Assembly: GCA_032871835.1 (NCBI GenBank)
Contig: CM065295.1
Span: 63,919,687-63,983,686, forward strand
Length of the DNA: 64,000 nt
Source: Dipteronia dyeriana
Lineage: Eukaryota > Streptophyta > Magnoliopsida > Sapindales > Sapindaceae
Direction of reading: 5' to 3'
In this document: positions 26,038 to 37,292 of the stretch, piece by piece
Layout: every line of letters starts with the position of its first letter
Position numbering within the stretch: position 1 is the first letter of the stretch
The notes under the pieces: model-generated
The model's database searches: none
Told to the model about the DNA's origin: nothing
What the model saw: the letters and a program-made list of their open reading frames with translations, nothing else
Made by a program: the position numbers and the translations under genes

Positions 26038-26262
26038 TTCACTGTTTGATTGGATGAGTTTATATTGTTTCTCATCCATTGCACAAAACAAAGCATGCAT
26101 TTTTTTGTTGTTCCACTTCAAAGCTTTAAATTCTTAGGCAATCCATTGAGCCATCAGCTTAGGCATTATGCTACCACCTTTTGTTGTCATCGTGGGTGGT
26201 GTGTATCCATCCTCAATCACCATCCAAAACATGTCATCAATTGGCAATAGAAACGACTCCAT
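26038..26262 (-). pseudogene. Copia gag N-terminus (UBN2-like), truncated
   Basis: From an ATG at 26262 the minus strand reads MESFLLPIDDMFWMVIEDGY, then MPKLMAQWIA, a TAA stop, and EFKALKWNNKKMHALFCAMD. The spacing W-x-VI-E-D-G, W-x-x-(E) and K-x-L-x-x-N-x-K matches the start of copia gag (UBN2 family). It follows a primer-binding site and 5' LTR on the same strand, then is cut off at about 26040 by the gypsy LTR. Confidence 0.65.
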
Positions 26263-26450
26263 CTTTTTTTTTTCATGAGGAATAATTAACACCGGTGAGT
26301 AAAAGTGATTTTATACTCGAGGCTCCCTCTTAATTCATTGCATTACAACTCATAGAGTTTGAAAAAATGGATGCAAATTAATGCAATGATCAAAATGCAC
26401 ACAAATGCAATGCACACTAAATGAGAGCAAGGATCACCTATGTATGTCAA

Positions 26451-26468
26451 GGACCCCGCTCCGATATA
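26451..26468 (-). promoter_or_regulatory. Degraded primer-binding site of the minus-strand copia
   Basis: The minus strand reads TATATCGGAGCGGGGTCC, close to the tRNA-Met type TGGTATCAGAGC followed by GGGGTCC. It lies between the LTR end and the gag start, which orients the element. Confidence 0.6.
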
Positions 26469-26485
26469 AATCAAAAATATAAGAA

Positions 26486-28495
26486 GTGCGTCTAAACAAC
26501 CTAAAGGGGTGGTGAATGGGTTGTTAATCAAAATTACCAAATTTTTTTGATTAGTCGATATTAATCACAAAAGTCAATTCACAAACAAATAACAAAAATC
26601 AAATGTAAGTCGGAAATTTAAAGACACTATTTGAATAATTGAATACATCCTAAGTTGACACCCTAGTCACACTTCTCAAGGATCGTATCTCAATCTATCT
26701 AACCTGCAAGTCTTTAATAGTGAGCCTTGACAATACTCGCCAATCAACCGAGTCGGCCCAGAGGGAAGGCCAACATTGGCGCCCGCCTAAGGCTCAAGAA
26801 AAAAAGGCCCAAAAAAGGGCCGAAGTTTTTATGTTTAGTGTTGAATTGAATGATTTTGATTTAGATAAAAACGGCCCCAAATATTTTTTTAAAAGCCCAA
26901 ACATTAAAAATAATAATAATAACAACAAATGGTCCAATTATATGGATTAAGATCCCATATCTAGGTAATTAAAGTTTTTTTTTTCTTTTACGAAATGATT
27001 TAAAGTTTTTTTTTTCTTTTTTGATTCAATTTCAAAATTTCTTTTTAGTTATGTGTTATGTACCATGTAGGCTCAGCCCCTCACAAGGGCCCCATTTTTT
27101 AGATTTTGCCTAGGGGCCTCCGAAAAGTCAGACCGACTCTGCAATCAACCATTGGTTACAAGACTTCACTTGCTTGTGAAACTCCACCTAAAAGCCACAA
27201 GGCTTTAACTCTATGAAAAGATTAAGTCTAAGTGAATATGTATGAATATTCAAGAAGCAACATAGTGCAAGACCACACACAATATGCTTAACTAGAGATT
27301 AAGAAGCAAATCTAACATTCCTAGTTATCAAAGTGTCTACATGAACTTATATGTAAACTTTACTAACAAGAAAGTGAAACGTAGTCACTAAGCAATTAAA
27401 CAAAACTCAATCAAGTTATGACAACATAGATAATATGTATATGCAAGCAACATGCAATTACTTAACACATAAGCAATCTATATGCCAAAAAGAACCAATC
27501 TTGGAAACCAAGAATAAAAGATGAAGTTAGATATGAGTTCTACTTACCAAGTCATGGCTCAAACAAGACCCATGAATGAATGATGCATGATGAGGTTTAT
27601 CAAGTCATGTATTTGAGGTTTGGTGAAACAAAGATGAAGTTTTTGAGGCTTCTCTCATTAGGAACTATGTATCTCTCACAAGGGAGTCAATAAACCAGAG
27701 TCCGTGATGAACAAGAAAATATATGGGCTATATATAGGGGACGTCAAAACAGTACCGTTTTGGACAAAAATACACTGTAGCAGTTTCGTATGTCACGGTT
27801 GACCAATACAGCAATTAGCCGCAACAAAGGCAATTGAAGCATTGCCAACGTGCAACAGTCCCCTTTTTATGGTGGTCCATAATGACACATTGACCATGAA
27901 AATCATTGGAGACAAATAACGTGCCAATTTCACGGTTCTCCAAGATGCCACATCAACTGTGAAAACCTCTAGTAAGATTGTCGCGGTCGATTACTGTGGT
28001 TGGCCAAGATGGCAAAAGTTCCCCAAAAACCTTTGAAGTTAGTGTCAGGCCCATTGTCACGGCTATCCAAGGTGATACATGGACTGTGCAAATCGAAAGA
28101 AAGCAATCTACGGTTGATCACAACGACGCCACGATCGCGACAAAAAGAAATGAGGCCTTTTCATGTTGTCTAATACACTAACATATATGCAGTGTACAAG
28201 TGTGTGAGTGGTGACAATGTACATATGAAAAGGCAATAAAAGACACAAATGGATGTCATGCAAGTGTGTGTGTGCACCTAAAACTTTTCAAGAATCAAAG
28301 TCAAGTGTTATACCTTTAAGCACTTGATCCTGAAGCTCTGAAGATGCCAAGGGAAACTTGATCACGAACACTTCAAGCACCTAATCTACCCTTACATTAA
28401 AATCCTCATTTGTAGTTTGTCATTGAAATAGGTCAATCATAAAAAGATGGCACTTACACACCCATTGAGGAAAAAAATTGTTGCAGATTAGTATT
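26486..28495 (-). mobile_element. Copia 5' LTR, minus strand, inverted relative of the solo LTR
   Basis: Shares the landmark series of the solo LTR on the opposite strand: AAACTACAAATGAGGAT, AGTTTTAGGTGCACA, a TATA box (CCTATATATAGCCC, 27725-27740), CATGGGTCTTGTTTGAG, GCTTTTAGGTGGAGTT and CCACCCCTTTAGGTTG. A hAT-type MITE (26750-27141) splits it. The U3 block is GC-richer than the rest and differs from that of the solo LTR. The outer end near 28495 is approximate. Confidence 0.7.
26750..27141. mobile_element. hAT-type MITE with 8-9 bp target duplication
   Basis: CAATCAACC occurs at 26741-26749 and again at 27142-27150. The ends are GAGTCGGCC and, inverted, CAGAGTCGGTC. Blocks such as GGGGCCC and GCCCCTAGGC are typical of hAT-type non-autonomous elements. 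A short ORF inside has no recognisable domain. Confidence 0.82.
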
Positions 28496-29100
28496 GTTGC
28501 AAGCGAATGATCCTTTAGACTTCAGGTTCATATAATTTTTACAATGAACAAGATATGATGTGTATGCTAACTGTAATTTCACGTCGTTAATTTTTCTAAT
28601 TGTATCTTTCTCCACCTAACAACATGAATTTATTTGTTTGTTGACCTTATTTTGCTATCCTTCATGGATTTATTTACATCATCAAAATGTCATTTTCAAG
28701 CATATTTATATTGTCTTATCGTTCTTCATGGATATACTGTACTATCATATTTTCCTTCAGAGACTAATTTGTATTGTCATATTGTCCTTCAGGGACTTGC
28801 ACTAAAGAATCTACAGATTCTATAAAGGATATCCATGTTACTTCCAATAATTTGATGCATCATAATTTTCTTTAAATAATGAGATTGAAGAATTTAAGTT
28901 CATGACAATTTCTGATCATATTGTTCTAATGATCATATGATAGACTCAAGTGAAAGAATGAGATTACATGTTTCTAGCATGAGACATATAAAATAATACA
29001 ACATTTATTAATGATGTATATTTTTATAACTAAATAGATTCTTCATGATCTATTAAAATGAAAAGTGTCACATATATATTAGTCTGTGTTTCACTTTGTA
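28496..29100. other. No gene seen; decayed retroelement interior
   Basis: Contains imperfect repeats (28650-28800) of a unit like TATTGTCATATTGTCCTTCA, roughly 40 bp apart. No coding domain can be supported. Confidence 0.4.
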
Positions 29101-29870
29101 ACGTACAATCAGCTCTTCTGGAGATTTTATATTTACTTAGTAAAATATCAATATGATATTTATGTTTACTTTAGATATATCACTATTTTCATTTAATATC
29201 CCACAAATAGTAAGCATTTTTTCTTTGTTTTTGGTGTTATTCCATTTATGGTGGTTAGGTTTTCTTATTATGATCACTAAGACCATATAATTTTTATTAA
29301 CCAAAAACACCTCCAAGACTTTTAGATAACTTAACATTCACTTCATGGAATGATATCAAATAATTAGTCAGGTGAGATATATGGATTTTGTTAAGACAAA
29401 ATATATAGTATCTACATTTAATCATTTTAAATTAAGCATTCTTGATCTTGTTTCTTCAAGAACAAATTATGGATTGAAACCATAGAAAATTGCTAATCCA
29501 AGAGCAAATGGATTGTTAAAATATTCTTCAATCACGTCGTTTCATGTATTCAATGATCCAATATGAAAAATATTCATTTACCATAAAGTATACAAATTTT
29601 AATTCTTCTAACAAATAACGAGGAAGAATATGTCTTTTATGTGTTAAGAATAGATATATAATTTAAATGAATTAATACTAAATATTTGATAATTAAGCAA
29701 TGTGATATGTATAAAATAAAATACATATAACGCACATGATTTCTATATCTTGCAAGAAGGAAGGAAGAAAGATAAAAGTAGCATATCATCTGCTTACGTC
29801 TAGTCTGATTATGCGACATAAGCAATTCAAAGTTTAAAGAATAAAATGTGAGAAAAGGTAAGAACATTTT
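29100..29870 (-). pseudogene. Very decayed copia gag (tentative)
   Basis: Two minus-strand fragments resemble the C-terminal half of gag from a common plant copia group: NFELLMSHNQTRRKQ (29637-29867) and RKPNHHKWNNTKNKEK followed by CG (29137-29337). In the family these motifs come in this order before the zinc knuckle. Stops elsewhere destroy the frame. A primer-site-like sequence and LTR lie upstream on the same strand (31850-32191), which supports the reading, but the similarity is from memory and weak. Confidence 0.35.
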
Positions 29871-29879
29871 AACTTTTCA

Positions 29880-31720
29880 CTTTTAGAACTTCAGATTCGT
29901 ATAACGATGATGATGAATTTTAACAAAACTCATGTTATTTTAAGACGTTAGGTACATCTATGAACTAATGATTCATAATTATACACAAGTCTAATAATAA
30001 TTTTCAATTAAAATTATTTTTTCAAGTTTTGATTAGCTCAAAACTTTGAACTTCAGTTTCATTTTCTTTATATATATATTTAGAATTTCAATTCATTATT
30101 AAACTTCAGGTTTATAAATGTAAATTTTATATCTAAAACTTCAAGTTCTAAATAATAGAAATCATGTTCTATTAAATTAAAGGTATTGTTCATGTATGAA
30201 CTTCAGGTTCATAAGTGAACTTTTTTCCTTCAAGATTTTGGATCCTAATTAAATAGCACTTTTTCTTGTTAATTTTCAGATAATTAAAACTAAAGAGTTT
30301 TTGGATTAATACCGTTCATCGGGAATCTGAATTACGGAAGGGAAATCGCCTAGGGTATCACCGGTCGGAAGTCAAACATGAACTCAGAAAGTCTTCTCAT
30401 TTCACGAATATAAATCCCTAAAATATTCTAATAAAGATGTTTTTTTCCACCTCTTCCCCTTATTTTATAGATTCTAGATTTTATGTGTTTTTATCACACA
30501 CATCACACAACACAACAACACACATATTCACTGTCTGTTTCTCTTGGCATCAAACATCCTGCCTTCGACACAACTAAATGAGTTGTTTTTCGACTGTTGT
30601 CAAGCAAGTTACGCACATACTTTTCCTCATAAGTATACACACAATTTGAAGTGCTTATGGTGTTTTAGATGAAAATATACCCATGAAGTTGTGATTTTAA
30701 TTCAAGTTAAAATCATCTTATAATGAGTGTCATATGCCAACGTCTGTTTTAGGACTCAAAGCTTCAGGTTTTGATATAACTGAGATTTAAATCTCTATCG
30801 ATTAGATTCAGAATTTCAAGTTCTTATTATATTGAAATTTTATGTTTAATTCTAAACTTCGGGTTCAGATTTAAATTTATTTAAAAAATATTGAATCATT
30901 TGCCATGCTTGATTCATATCTTATAATCAAATTAAATTAGAATCGAGAACATCAAGCTCTAATTAATTAAATTGGAATCGAGAACTTCATGTTCTGAGTA
31001 ATTATATGGGAATTCAGAACTTCGGGTTCTGATTAATTATATTGGAATAGAAAACCTTGGATTCTGATTAATTATATTTGAAATACCGAACCTCGGGTTT
31101 CGATTAATTAAATTGGAATACAGAACTTCGGATTCTGATCGATTAACTTGGAATCTAAAAAAGGTTTTGATTGATTAAATTGAAATTTAGAACTTCAGGT
31201 TCTGATTCAATTAATTTTCAAAATATTGGATCAATAAGTATGCTTGCAGAACTTGAGGTTCTGATTAAAATTGGGATCCATATATATCTAGAACTTTATG
31301 TTCTGATTGAATTGGAGTACAGAACTTCGGGTTCTGATGGAATTGGAATTCAGAACTTCAATTTCTGATTAATTAAATTGGATTCTAGAACTTTAGGTTC
31401 ATTTTAAATTAGAATACGAAACTTCTGGTCCTGATTAAATTGGAATATAGAACTTTTGGTTTTGTTTTTCAATCAAGAACTTTTGGTTCTAATTTTTTTT
31501 TAATCAAAAACTTCTGATTTTTTTTCCAAATCAAGAACTTCTAATTCTGATGTTTATCGAATACAAAACTTCTAGTTCTGATTTTTTTTTCAAATAAATA
31601 ACTTCTTGTTCTGATTTTTTTTGAATCAAGAACTTCTGATTCTGATTTTAAAAAAAAATTAAAAACTTTCGGTTCTGATATTTTTTTTTTTTTTTACATT
31701 TACAAACTTCAGACTAAATA
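29880..31720 (-). repeat. Long diverged minisatellite, GAACTTC-GGTTCTGATT units
   Basis: Dozens of imperfect units of about 35-45 bp built on GAACTTC, GGTTCTGATT and a spacer of AATTAAATTGGAAT or T-rich sequence. Regularity is highest at 30950-31680. In the orientation of the copia relic they lie in the leader between primer site and gag. Short ORFs across it, such as 31171-31368, are repeat translations. Confidence 0.85.
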
Positions 31721-31863
31721 AATGTACCATCCTTTTTCTTTGAAAAAGATTCAGGGATACTATAAATAAGAAAGTAGAAGTAGAGATTACATAAAATATT
31801 ATGGAACCACAAATAAGTTTATGGAGATTACCTTACATACTAGCTAGCTTCGTGCTGATAAAG

Positions 31864-32191
31864 TGTTATAAATTAAAGCCTAAAAACAAGAATATAGAAT
31901 AATACAATAAACAAGAGAAAAAACAAGAGGGAGAAAACACTTCGGTCAATCTTATTGATTCTCATGAATGATCTCATAATAGGCCTATATATATAGACAT
32001 ATGGAGGATTATCTCTACTATTGATATATATTAAATTACATTATTATAACAAATAATTATCTAAGTAGTGATAAGTCTATATTATCACAATAACAAAATC
32101 ATTTTATTACGATTTTAAATTTTCGGTATTTTTTAATATCATTTTTATTTTATTTAAATACCTCACCTCGTTAAAATTTTTAGGTCCGCCA
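31864..32191 (-). mobile_element. Partial copia LTR (R-U5) with adjacent primer-site motif
   Basis: The minus strand shows a TATA box (CTATATATATAGGCC, 31982-31996), then U5 ending TTTATAACA, then CTTTATCAGCACGAAGC just inside. The series TAACA followed by TTATCAGCACGA is familiar from a large group of plant copia elements. The U3 part is missing or replaced by the neighbouring LTR at 32192. Confidence 0.55.
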
Positions 32192-32865
32192 TGTTAGAGA
32201 ATTTTCGGAACCGATAATCGCGGAATAATCGTGTCTAATATAGGCCTATAACTCATAGTAATTAATAACGTCAATAGCAGAAAAAATAGACGAGAGAAAA
32301 TAAATCAATCACAACACAATATTTACGTGGAAAACCCAAATCGGGTATAAAACCACGGGCCATCAGGACGACAGAGAAAACTCCACTATATGATAAATTG
32401 TTACAACCATATATTCTAGGATTCTCTCTCACACACAAACCTCAAACCATGCTCACAAGATTCTTACCAAGAACCCCACAATATCCCCTAGGTCTCCCAT
32501 GAATATCACCACGGATCTCTAATTTGATCCACTGATATTCTCTTAGATCCCTCCCCGGATATTCCCACGGGTCTCTCACCCGGATCTCTCTACTACTCTC
32601 TGATGTTACATGATGTTCTTTTTTCTCCACCCAAAATAACCTAGATACAAGGTCTATTTATACTAGTTACAGGGAGTTTAACATAAGAGGAAATCCTACT
32701 CCTAAACGTACACTAATTACTTGTTCCACATAAATACTATTTCCTATTTATAACAAGTCTTCTTGTTACAGGACTTTCCTATTCATCATGACGACAAACT
32801 CTTTCTTTCTCCGATTAGTACAAAAACTTCAAGAAGAAAACACTTTCCTATTTCCACGCCCAACA
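32192..32865 (-). mobile_element. Copia-type 3' LTR, minus strand
   Basis: 674 bp from TGTTGGGCGTGG (plus-strand end 32865) to CTCTAACA (32192). A purine tract CCAAAGAGGAA abuts its start, as for a 3' LTR. The TATA box TATAAATAGACC maps to 32651-32662, and the U5-like stretch contains TTTTCCACGTAAATATTG. No primer site follows. Confidence 0.7.
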
Positions 32866-33360
32866 TTCCTCTTTGGGTAAAATAAGTTGTTCCCGCGGTC
32901 TAGGTTGCGGTGTGCACCCCGCTTCTTATACCGCGAAAAGTCACTGTCAACTACTGCTCTCTGTGCCGCGGTCCATGTCATTACCTCCGCCGCGGTCCAC
33001 GCCCCGTAATCTCACAGGCATTCGACCGCTCCCTATGCCGCGTTCTGTGCGCTTGTCTTTACCGCAGAACCCACCAGACTTCATTTCTTCAGTTCTTTCT
33101 TCATCTTCAAACCTCCCTCAAACACATCAATTGGTCAACTTGAGAATACGAACCAAAACTTAACACGCCATTAGCCTGATCGACCTGGTTTTCTAATCCA
33201 AATCGTGGAGGACATCCATTACCTAATTTCCCAGACCGTCCACGATTTTGGAACTGATTGTGGATGCAGCATGCGCCTCCATGATCTGGTCCAGATTGAA
33301 CCAATTAGACAAGAAGAAGTGACAGAGTTCATGGACTCACAAGCGTATAAGAACAAGAGG
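32866..33360 (-). other. Unidentified 3' interior of the element owning LTR 32192-32865
   Basis: Unusually GC-rich for the window, with repeated CCGCGGTCC and GCCGCGGT (32890-33060). A minus-strand ORF (33107-33304) contains GRSGKLGNGCPPRFG but no domain I can name. It could be gag-like spacer or captured sequence. Confidence 0.35.
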
Positions 33361-33764
33361 GCAAATTCCAGATTTATTGAATAACTATTAATTCATCCAT
33401 TATGCTAATAAACTTGTTGATTAATTGTTTTATATCCAATTAATTGATGTGGACAACGTAATATGTTTGTGGCTCAACTCTTTGTAGCAGAGTTGGAAGT
33501 TGGAACATATCATTACAGTCTGGGTGGTAAATATTTCTTTTCTAACACAAGCCTCTCAAAGCCTTGGTAAATGAACCATAATGGAAATTATATTTTCTTG
33601 TAATGTAAGCAATATCAAACAATATTACAAGAGTTTTTTTTTTTTTTTTAACGAGTATGAGAACCCCAATCAAATATTAAAAAAAGGGTAATTGATTTTC
33701 AATCCACACATAAACCCATCTTATTATGTTGAAGAATGAAGACCGTGTATTGTATATATGTGGG
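33361..33764. other. No gene; likely 3' flank of the small membrane-protein ORF
   Basis: AT-rich with a T16 tract at about 33635. I see nothing codable. Confidence 0.4.
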
Positions 33765-34103
33765 TTATACATATGATCCAAAGAAATTAAAGCACCACGT
33801 GAAGCCTACCGAAGCAGCAACCCAGAAGAGAACAAAAAGACTTGACGCCATAGAAGTGATAGCAAAAGCTCTGTAAAACCTTGCTATCTTCTGCGATTTT
33901 TCTCGGATAAGTACGGAGCAAGAAGAACCAATACAGGCTCCTAAAAGGCCAACACTGAAGAACACATAATAAGAAGATGGCTTATCATCGTCAACGGTGA
34001 TGCTCTTCATATTTAGCAGAAAAAGAACCCTTGCCATTACGCATGTTGAAGTGAAGATCAATTCATCCAGTTGCATTCGTTGCGATAATTTCATGGATTG
34101 CAT
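33765..34103 (-). CDS. Hypothetical small membrane protein, 112 aa
   Basis: A complete uninterrupted ORF on the minus strand starting MQSMKLSQRMQLDEL. It has two clear hydrophobic helices: about residues 45-67 (YYVFFSVGLLGACIGSSCSV) and 80-105 (TSMASSLFVLFWVAASVGF). A polar, basic loop lies between them (REKSQKIARF) and a weaker hydrophobic segment near residues 15-32. A TATA-like ATATATAATC lies about 90 bases upstream of the ATG (near 34190). It has no repeats, no transposon motifs and ordinary codon use, so it is the best candidate for a host gene here. I do not recognise the family. It may be one exon of a larger gene or a gene fragment moved by a transposon. Confidence 0.5.
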   Translation of the reverse strand: MQSMKLSQRMQLDELIFTSTCVMARVLFLLNMKSITVDDDKPSSYYVFFSVGLLGACIGSSCSVLIREKSQKIARFYRAFAITSMASSLFVLFWVAASVGFTWCFNFFGSYV

Positions 34104-34340
34104 TCTAATTGTAACACCAAATGGACTGAAAATGTAAATTCAGATGGATGTATAGACAAATGCTTATAGAAAGAAAAACAATCTTGAGGGATTATATATG
34201 AGGTTGTGATAGTCACTGTCACGGTATTAAGAAACTTCGAGGATGTAGTTTTGAAAGCCTTTTACCGAGACACAAGAATGATTCTTGCTCGAAATTTCCC
34301 TGCACTTGTCTAGTATATGCATCCAAGTTTCCAACGCAGC
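34104..34340 (-). promoter_or_regulatory. Possible promoter and leader of the 112-aa ORF
   Basis: Read on the minus strand it has CATATATAATCCCTC about 90 bases before the ATG and a pyrimidine-rich leader (TTTTTCTTTCTAT) between. This is compatible with a short plant promoter, but only from sequence composition. Confidence 0.3.
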
Positions 34341-34349
34341 CACAAATCA

Positions 34350-35275
34350 GAAGAGGACCCGACCCCTTGTTTGTTTTTCCTGTCAAGTGTCCGGAAGTTA
34401 ACCATGGGTTAATAAAAAAAATATTATATATTTCAGGTTTTGTTTTATCAATTTTACCCTTGTTTTCTGTTTTTTATTTTCAAAACAAGAATTCTCAAGG
34501 TAAAAAACAAAGATCAATTAAAAAACCGGAAATTGAAATAGATTTTCAGATTGAAAATTAATTAAAAAACCAAAAATTGAAATAGCTTTCCAGATCAAAC
34601 CAGAAGGTACAAACCCAATACACGCCCATTTTACATCGGAAAACAAATAATAATCAAAACTTAAGAACACAGCAGAGCAAAAAACCCTAACCCACCTCTA
34701 CCCACCAGTCAAAAAATTTACAAGCCTAATCACCACCCTCCATCGCACTACACCATCACCCACCAGGCCACCACTCCACCAGTCAAAATTTACAGACCCA
34801 GCGGCCACCACTCTCTAAATATTTTTTTTTCCATTCAAAAACCACCATCTACCCCACTCAAAACACCCATAAACAAACCCAGCCACCCAAAGCAGCGGCC
34901 AACCAAACCCCACCATCGATGGTCCGTTTTCTGACTTGGGAGTTCACTGTGCCGGACAAAACTGAAGAAGACGGTGGTGGTGTTAAAAATAACAGAAGAT
35001 CGCCGCTGGAGTAGACTGCCGGAATTCGTCGCCGAAGAGAGAGGACCGCTGAAGGCAGACGATGAGAAGAAAGGGAAAGCGGAGGGAGAAAGAAAATAAT
35101 ATGTTTTGGTTTAAGTTAGGGTTTGGTTTAATTGTAATATTTTTAAATATTTTTTATATTTATTTTTTTATTAATTTACATATTTACCTTTATAATTATT
35201 TTTTCATCTAACTCTAATTAACTTGTGGACACTTGGTGGCTTTTGGGAAGGGGTAAATGCTTACCCTTTATGAAT
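34350..35275. mobile_element. Possible MULE-like element with decayed TIRs
   Basis: TCAAGTGTCCGGAAGTTAA at about 34382 matches, inverted, CCAAGTGTCCACAAGTTAA at about 35220-35240; both ends also carry ACCCCTT. The interior is exon-like: CCA-rich on the left, then a purine-rich block with CGCCG motifs (34920-35090). No duplication was found. It may have captured a gene fragment. Confidence 0.4.
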
Positions 35276-35281
35276 TCATTA

Positions 35282-36134
35282 GGCTATATCCAATCGTTCT
35301 TCAAATTTATCTTCGTTTTGGAGATTAAAAATGGAATATTCTATAAATATTTTATATTTATAAATTTATAACTCCAATCGATCTCTATTTTATAATCTTT
35401 AAATAATAAAATATTATTATTTTACTTTATTTTTATTAACTTACTATCTCCTATACCTGATTTTTTTTATCCTTATAACTTTTTAACTTTCTACTACACA
35501 TAATAGAACTGGAACCTAACCGAACCGTGCGGTTTCGGTTCCTATTCAAGTTTAGGTTCCCTAAAAGAAACTTGAACCGAACCGTGGATACCATACTTTT
35601 AATTTTCAATGTATTTTTTTATTATATTTTTTGTGGTAATATTTTAACTTGAAGATATTAATGTTATTATTTTGTTTTATCGAATTATTTAAAGTTGATT
35701 ATTACAATATATTTTAATTATATATAATAATCGATGAATTGAAAATATTTGTTTTAAATTAAAATGTCTATTATTTATTGATTAATATTAATAATAAAAG
35801 GTGTAATAAGTAAAAAATTATTAAATTATTGAAATATAGCCAATATTATATTCGATTGAAAAATATCAATAAAATATTTTCAATGATATAATTTTTATAG
35901 TAATTAGATATACGAATAAAAAGTTATAATAGATTATTTGATTTTTATTGAAAATATAAAAAGGGAATAATGATGAAATAAGAATAAAAAAAAGTTAATA
36001 GTGAATTGAAGATTTGCTTTTTAAGTCTAAAAAATTGAATCTATTGTTTTTTATCTTACATAATGTGAATCGAAGAAACGTCGGAGCTCCTATAATCCTT
36101 ATTTTAGATTTTTAAAGACATATCAGAGATGGTC
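35282..36134. mobile_element. Possible Tourist-like MITE
   Basis: TTA flanks both ends (35279-35281 and 36135-36137). The ends are GGCTATATCCAAT and, inverted, GACCATCTCTGAT, which agree only moderately. The interior is very AT-rich apart from an AACCGAACCGTGCGGTTTCGG palindrome-like patch (35520-35590). Confidence 0.45.
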
Positions 36135-36137
36135 TTA

Positions 36138-37283
36138 GTAGGGTTTTTTTTTTTTTTCTCAACGGCTGAAGTCTGGAAACCTGTCAAAAACGTCTGGGAA
36201 AAAAATTTAGAAAACTTGGCTTTTATCTGAATTGAAAAGCAGTGAGGGGAACTTTTAACCTTTATTCCAAAGTGCCCTCTTAAAATTAATCTATTCCCGG
36301 TTTTAACCCTAAAAGAAAAAGAAGAAGACTTCGTTTTACATCATCGGCATCCTCTTTGGAAATTTAATTATTTCTTCAACAACCACTAGCGTATCCATCA
36401 AAACAAGAAACACATGATTTTAGGAGTTCAATCCATTGGCAACTCAAACCCTTACATGTTTAGATTAAAGTGAAAGGAAATGACGGAAAGGTCAAAGAAT
36501 GAATTAAATCCGGATTCTGCTGCAGGTTATACATAGACGGTAAAAGATACGATTATGTGAGATATATTATCTGAGTTGTGCAATTAACACATTCCCTATT
36601 GGCCTGTTTATACCTTATTGTTTAAAATTTTGATTTTATTAAATAAAATTAAATGTTTTTTTATTATTATTATTATTTCAAAACTACCCTGTTACTTATT
36701 TTTAAACTTGATACAACCATATCTAGTCTCTCTATTTATGATCTCTATATACATCCATCTCTCACCTCATTAAACAATTTATTTTTATTCTCTTTTTTTA
36801 GTTTTTTTATCTCCTTGTTTCACGATGAAAAAGAAAAAAGAATATATTTATTTTAACGTAACGACAGTTTGATATCATTACAAAAAAAAAATCAAACTTA
36901 TTTTTAAAAAGAAATTGTTTTCAGATACATGATATTATTATCACACAATTTTTATAAATATAGGTTTTGTTAGGTTTACTAAATAGAAGATTTTTTTCCC
37001 CCTTAAATTATATATCCCTTTACGTAATTTTGATAAAAAGAAAAAAAAGAATATTACATAATCGAAAATATGGGATATAAATAGTTTAGTAAATGAGTAC
37101 CAATAACACTACTCTATCTCTAAATTTAATTTATATTTTTAAAATCCATTCATTAAATTATATTTTAAAAATCTTTAATTAATTCAATAATGCTTTCAAG
37201 TTGAACGAAACTTTCAAATATTTAATTAATTATCTTAAAATAAAAATATTATAAATACATTATTAAATATAAATACATAAAAC
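36138..37283. other. No gene seen; AT-rich intergenic
   Basis: Low-complexity A/T tracts with no ORF supported by domain or codon pattern. GGCTGAAG near 36167 is shared with about 39090 in inverted form and may mark an old MITE. Confidence 0.4.
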
Positions 37284-37292
37284 CATTAATAA

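Noticed and set aside
31171..31368. 65-aa ORF with RTSGSD repeats
   Set aside because: It is a translation of the GAACTTC minisatellite.
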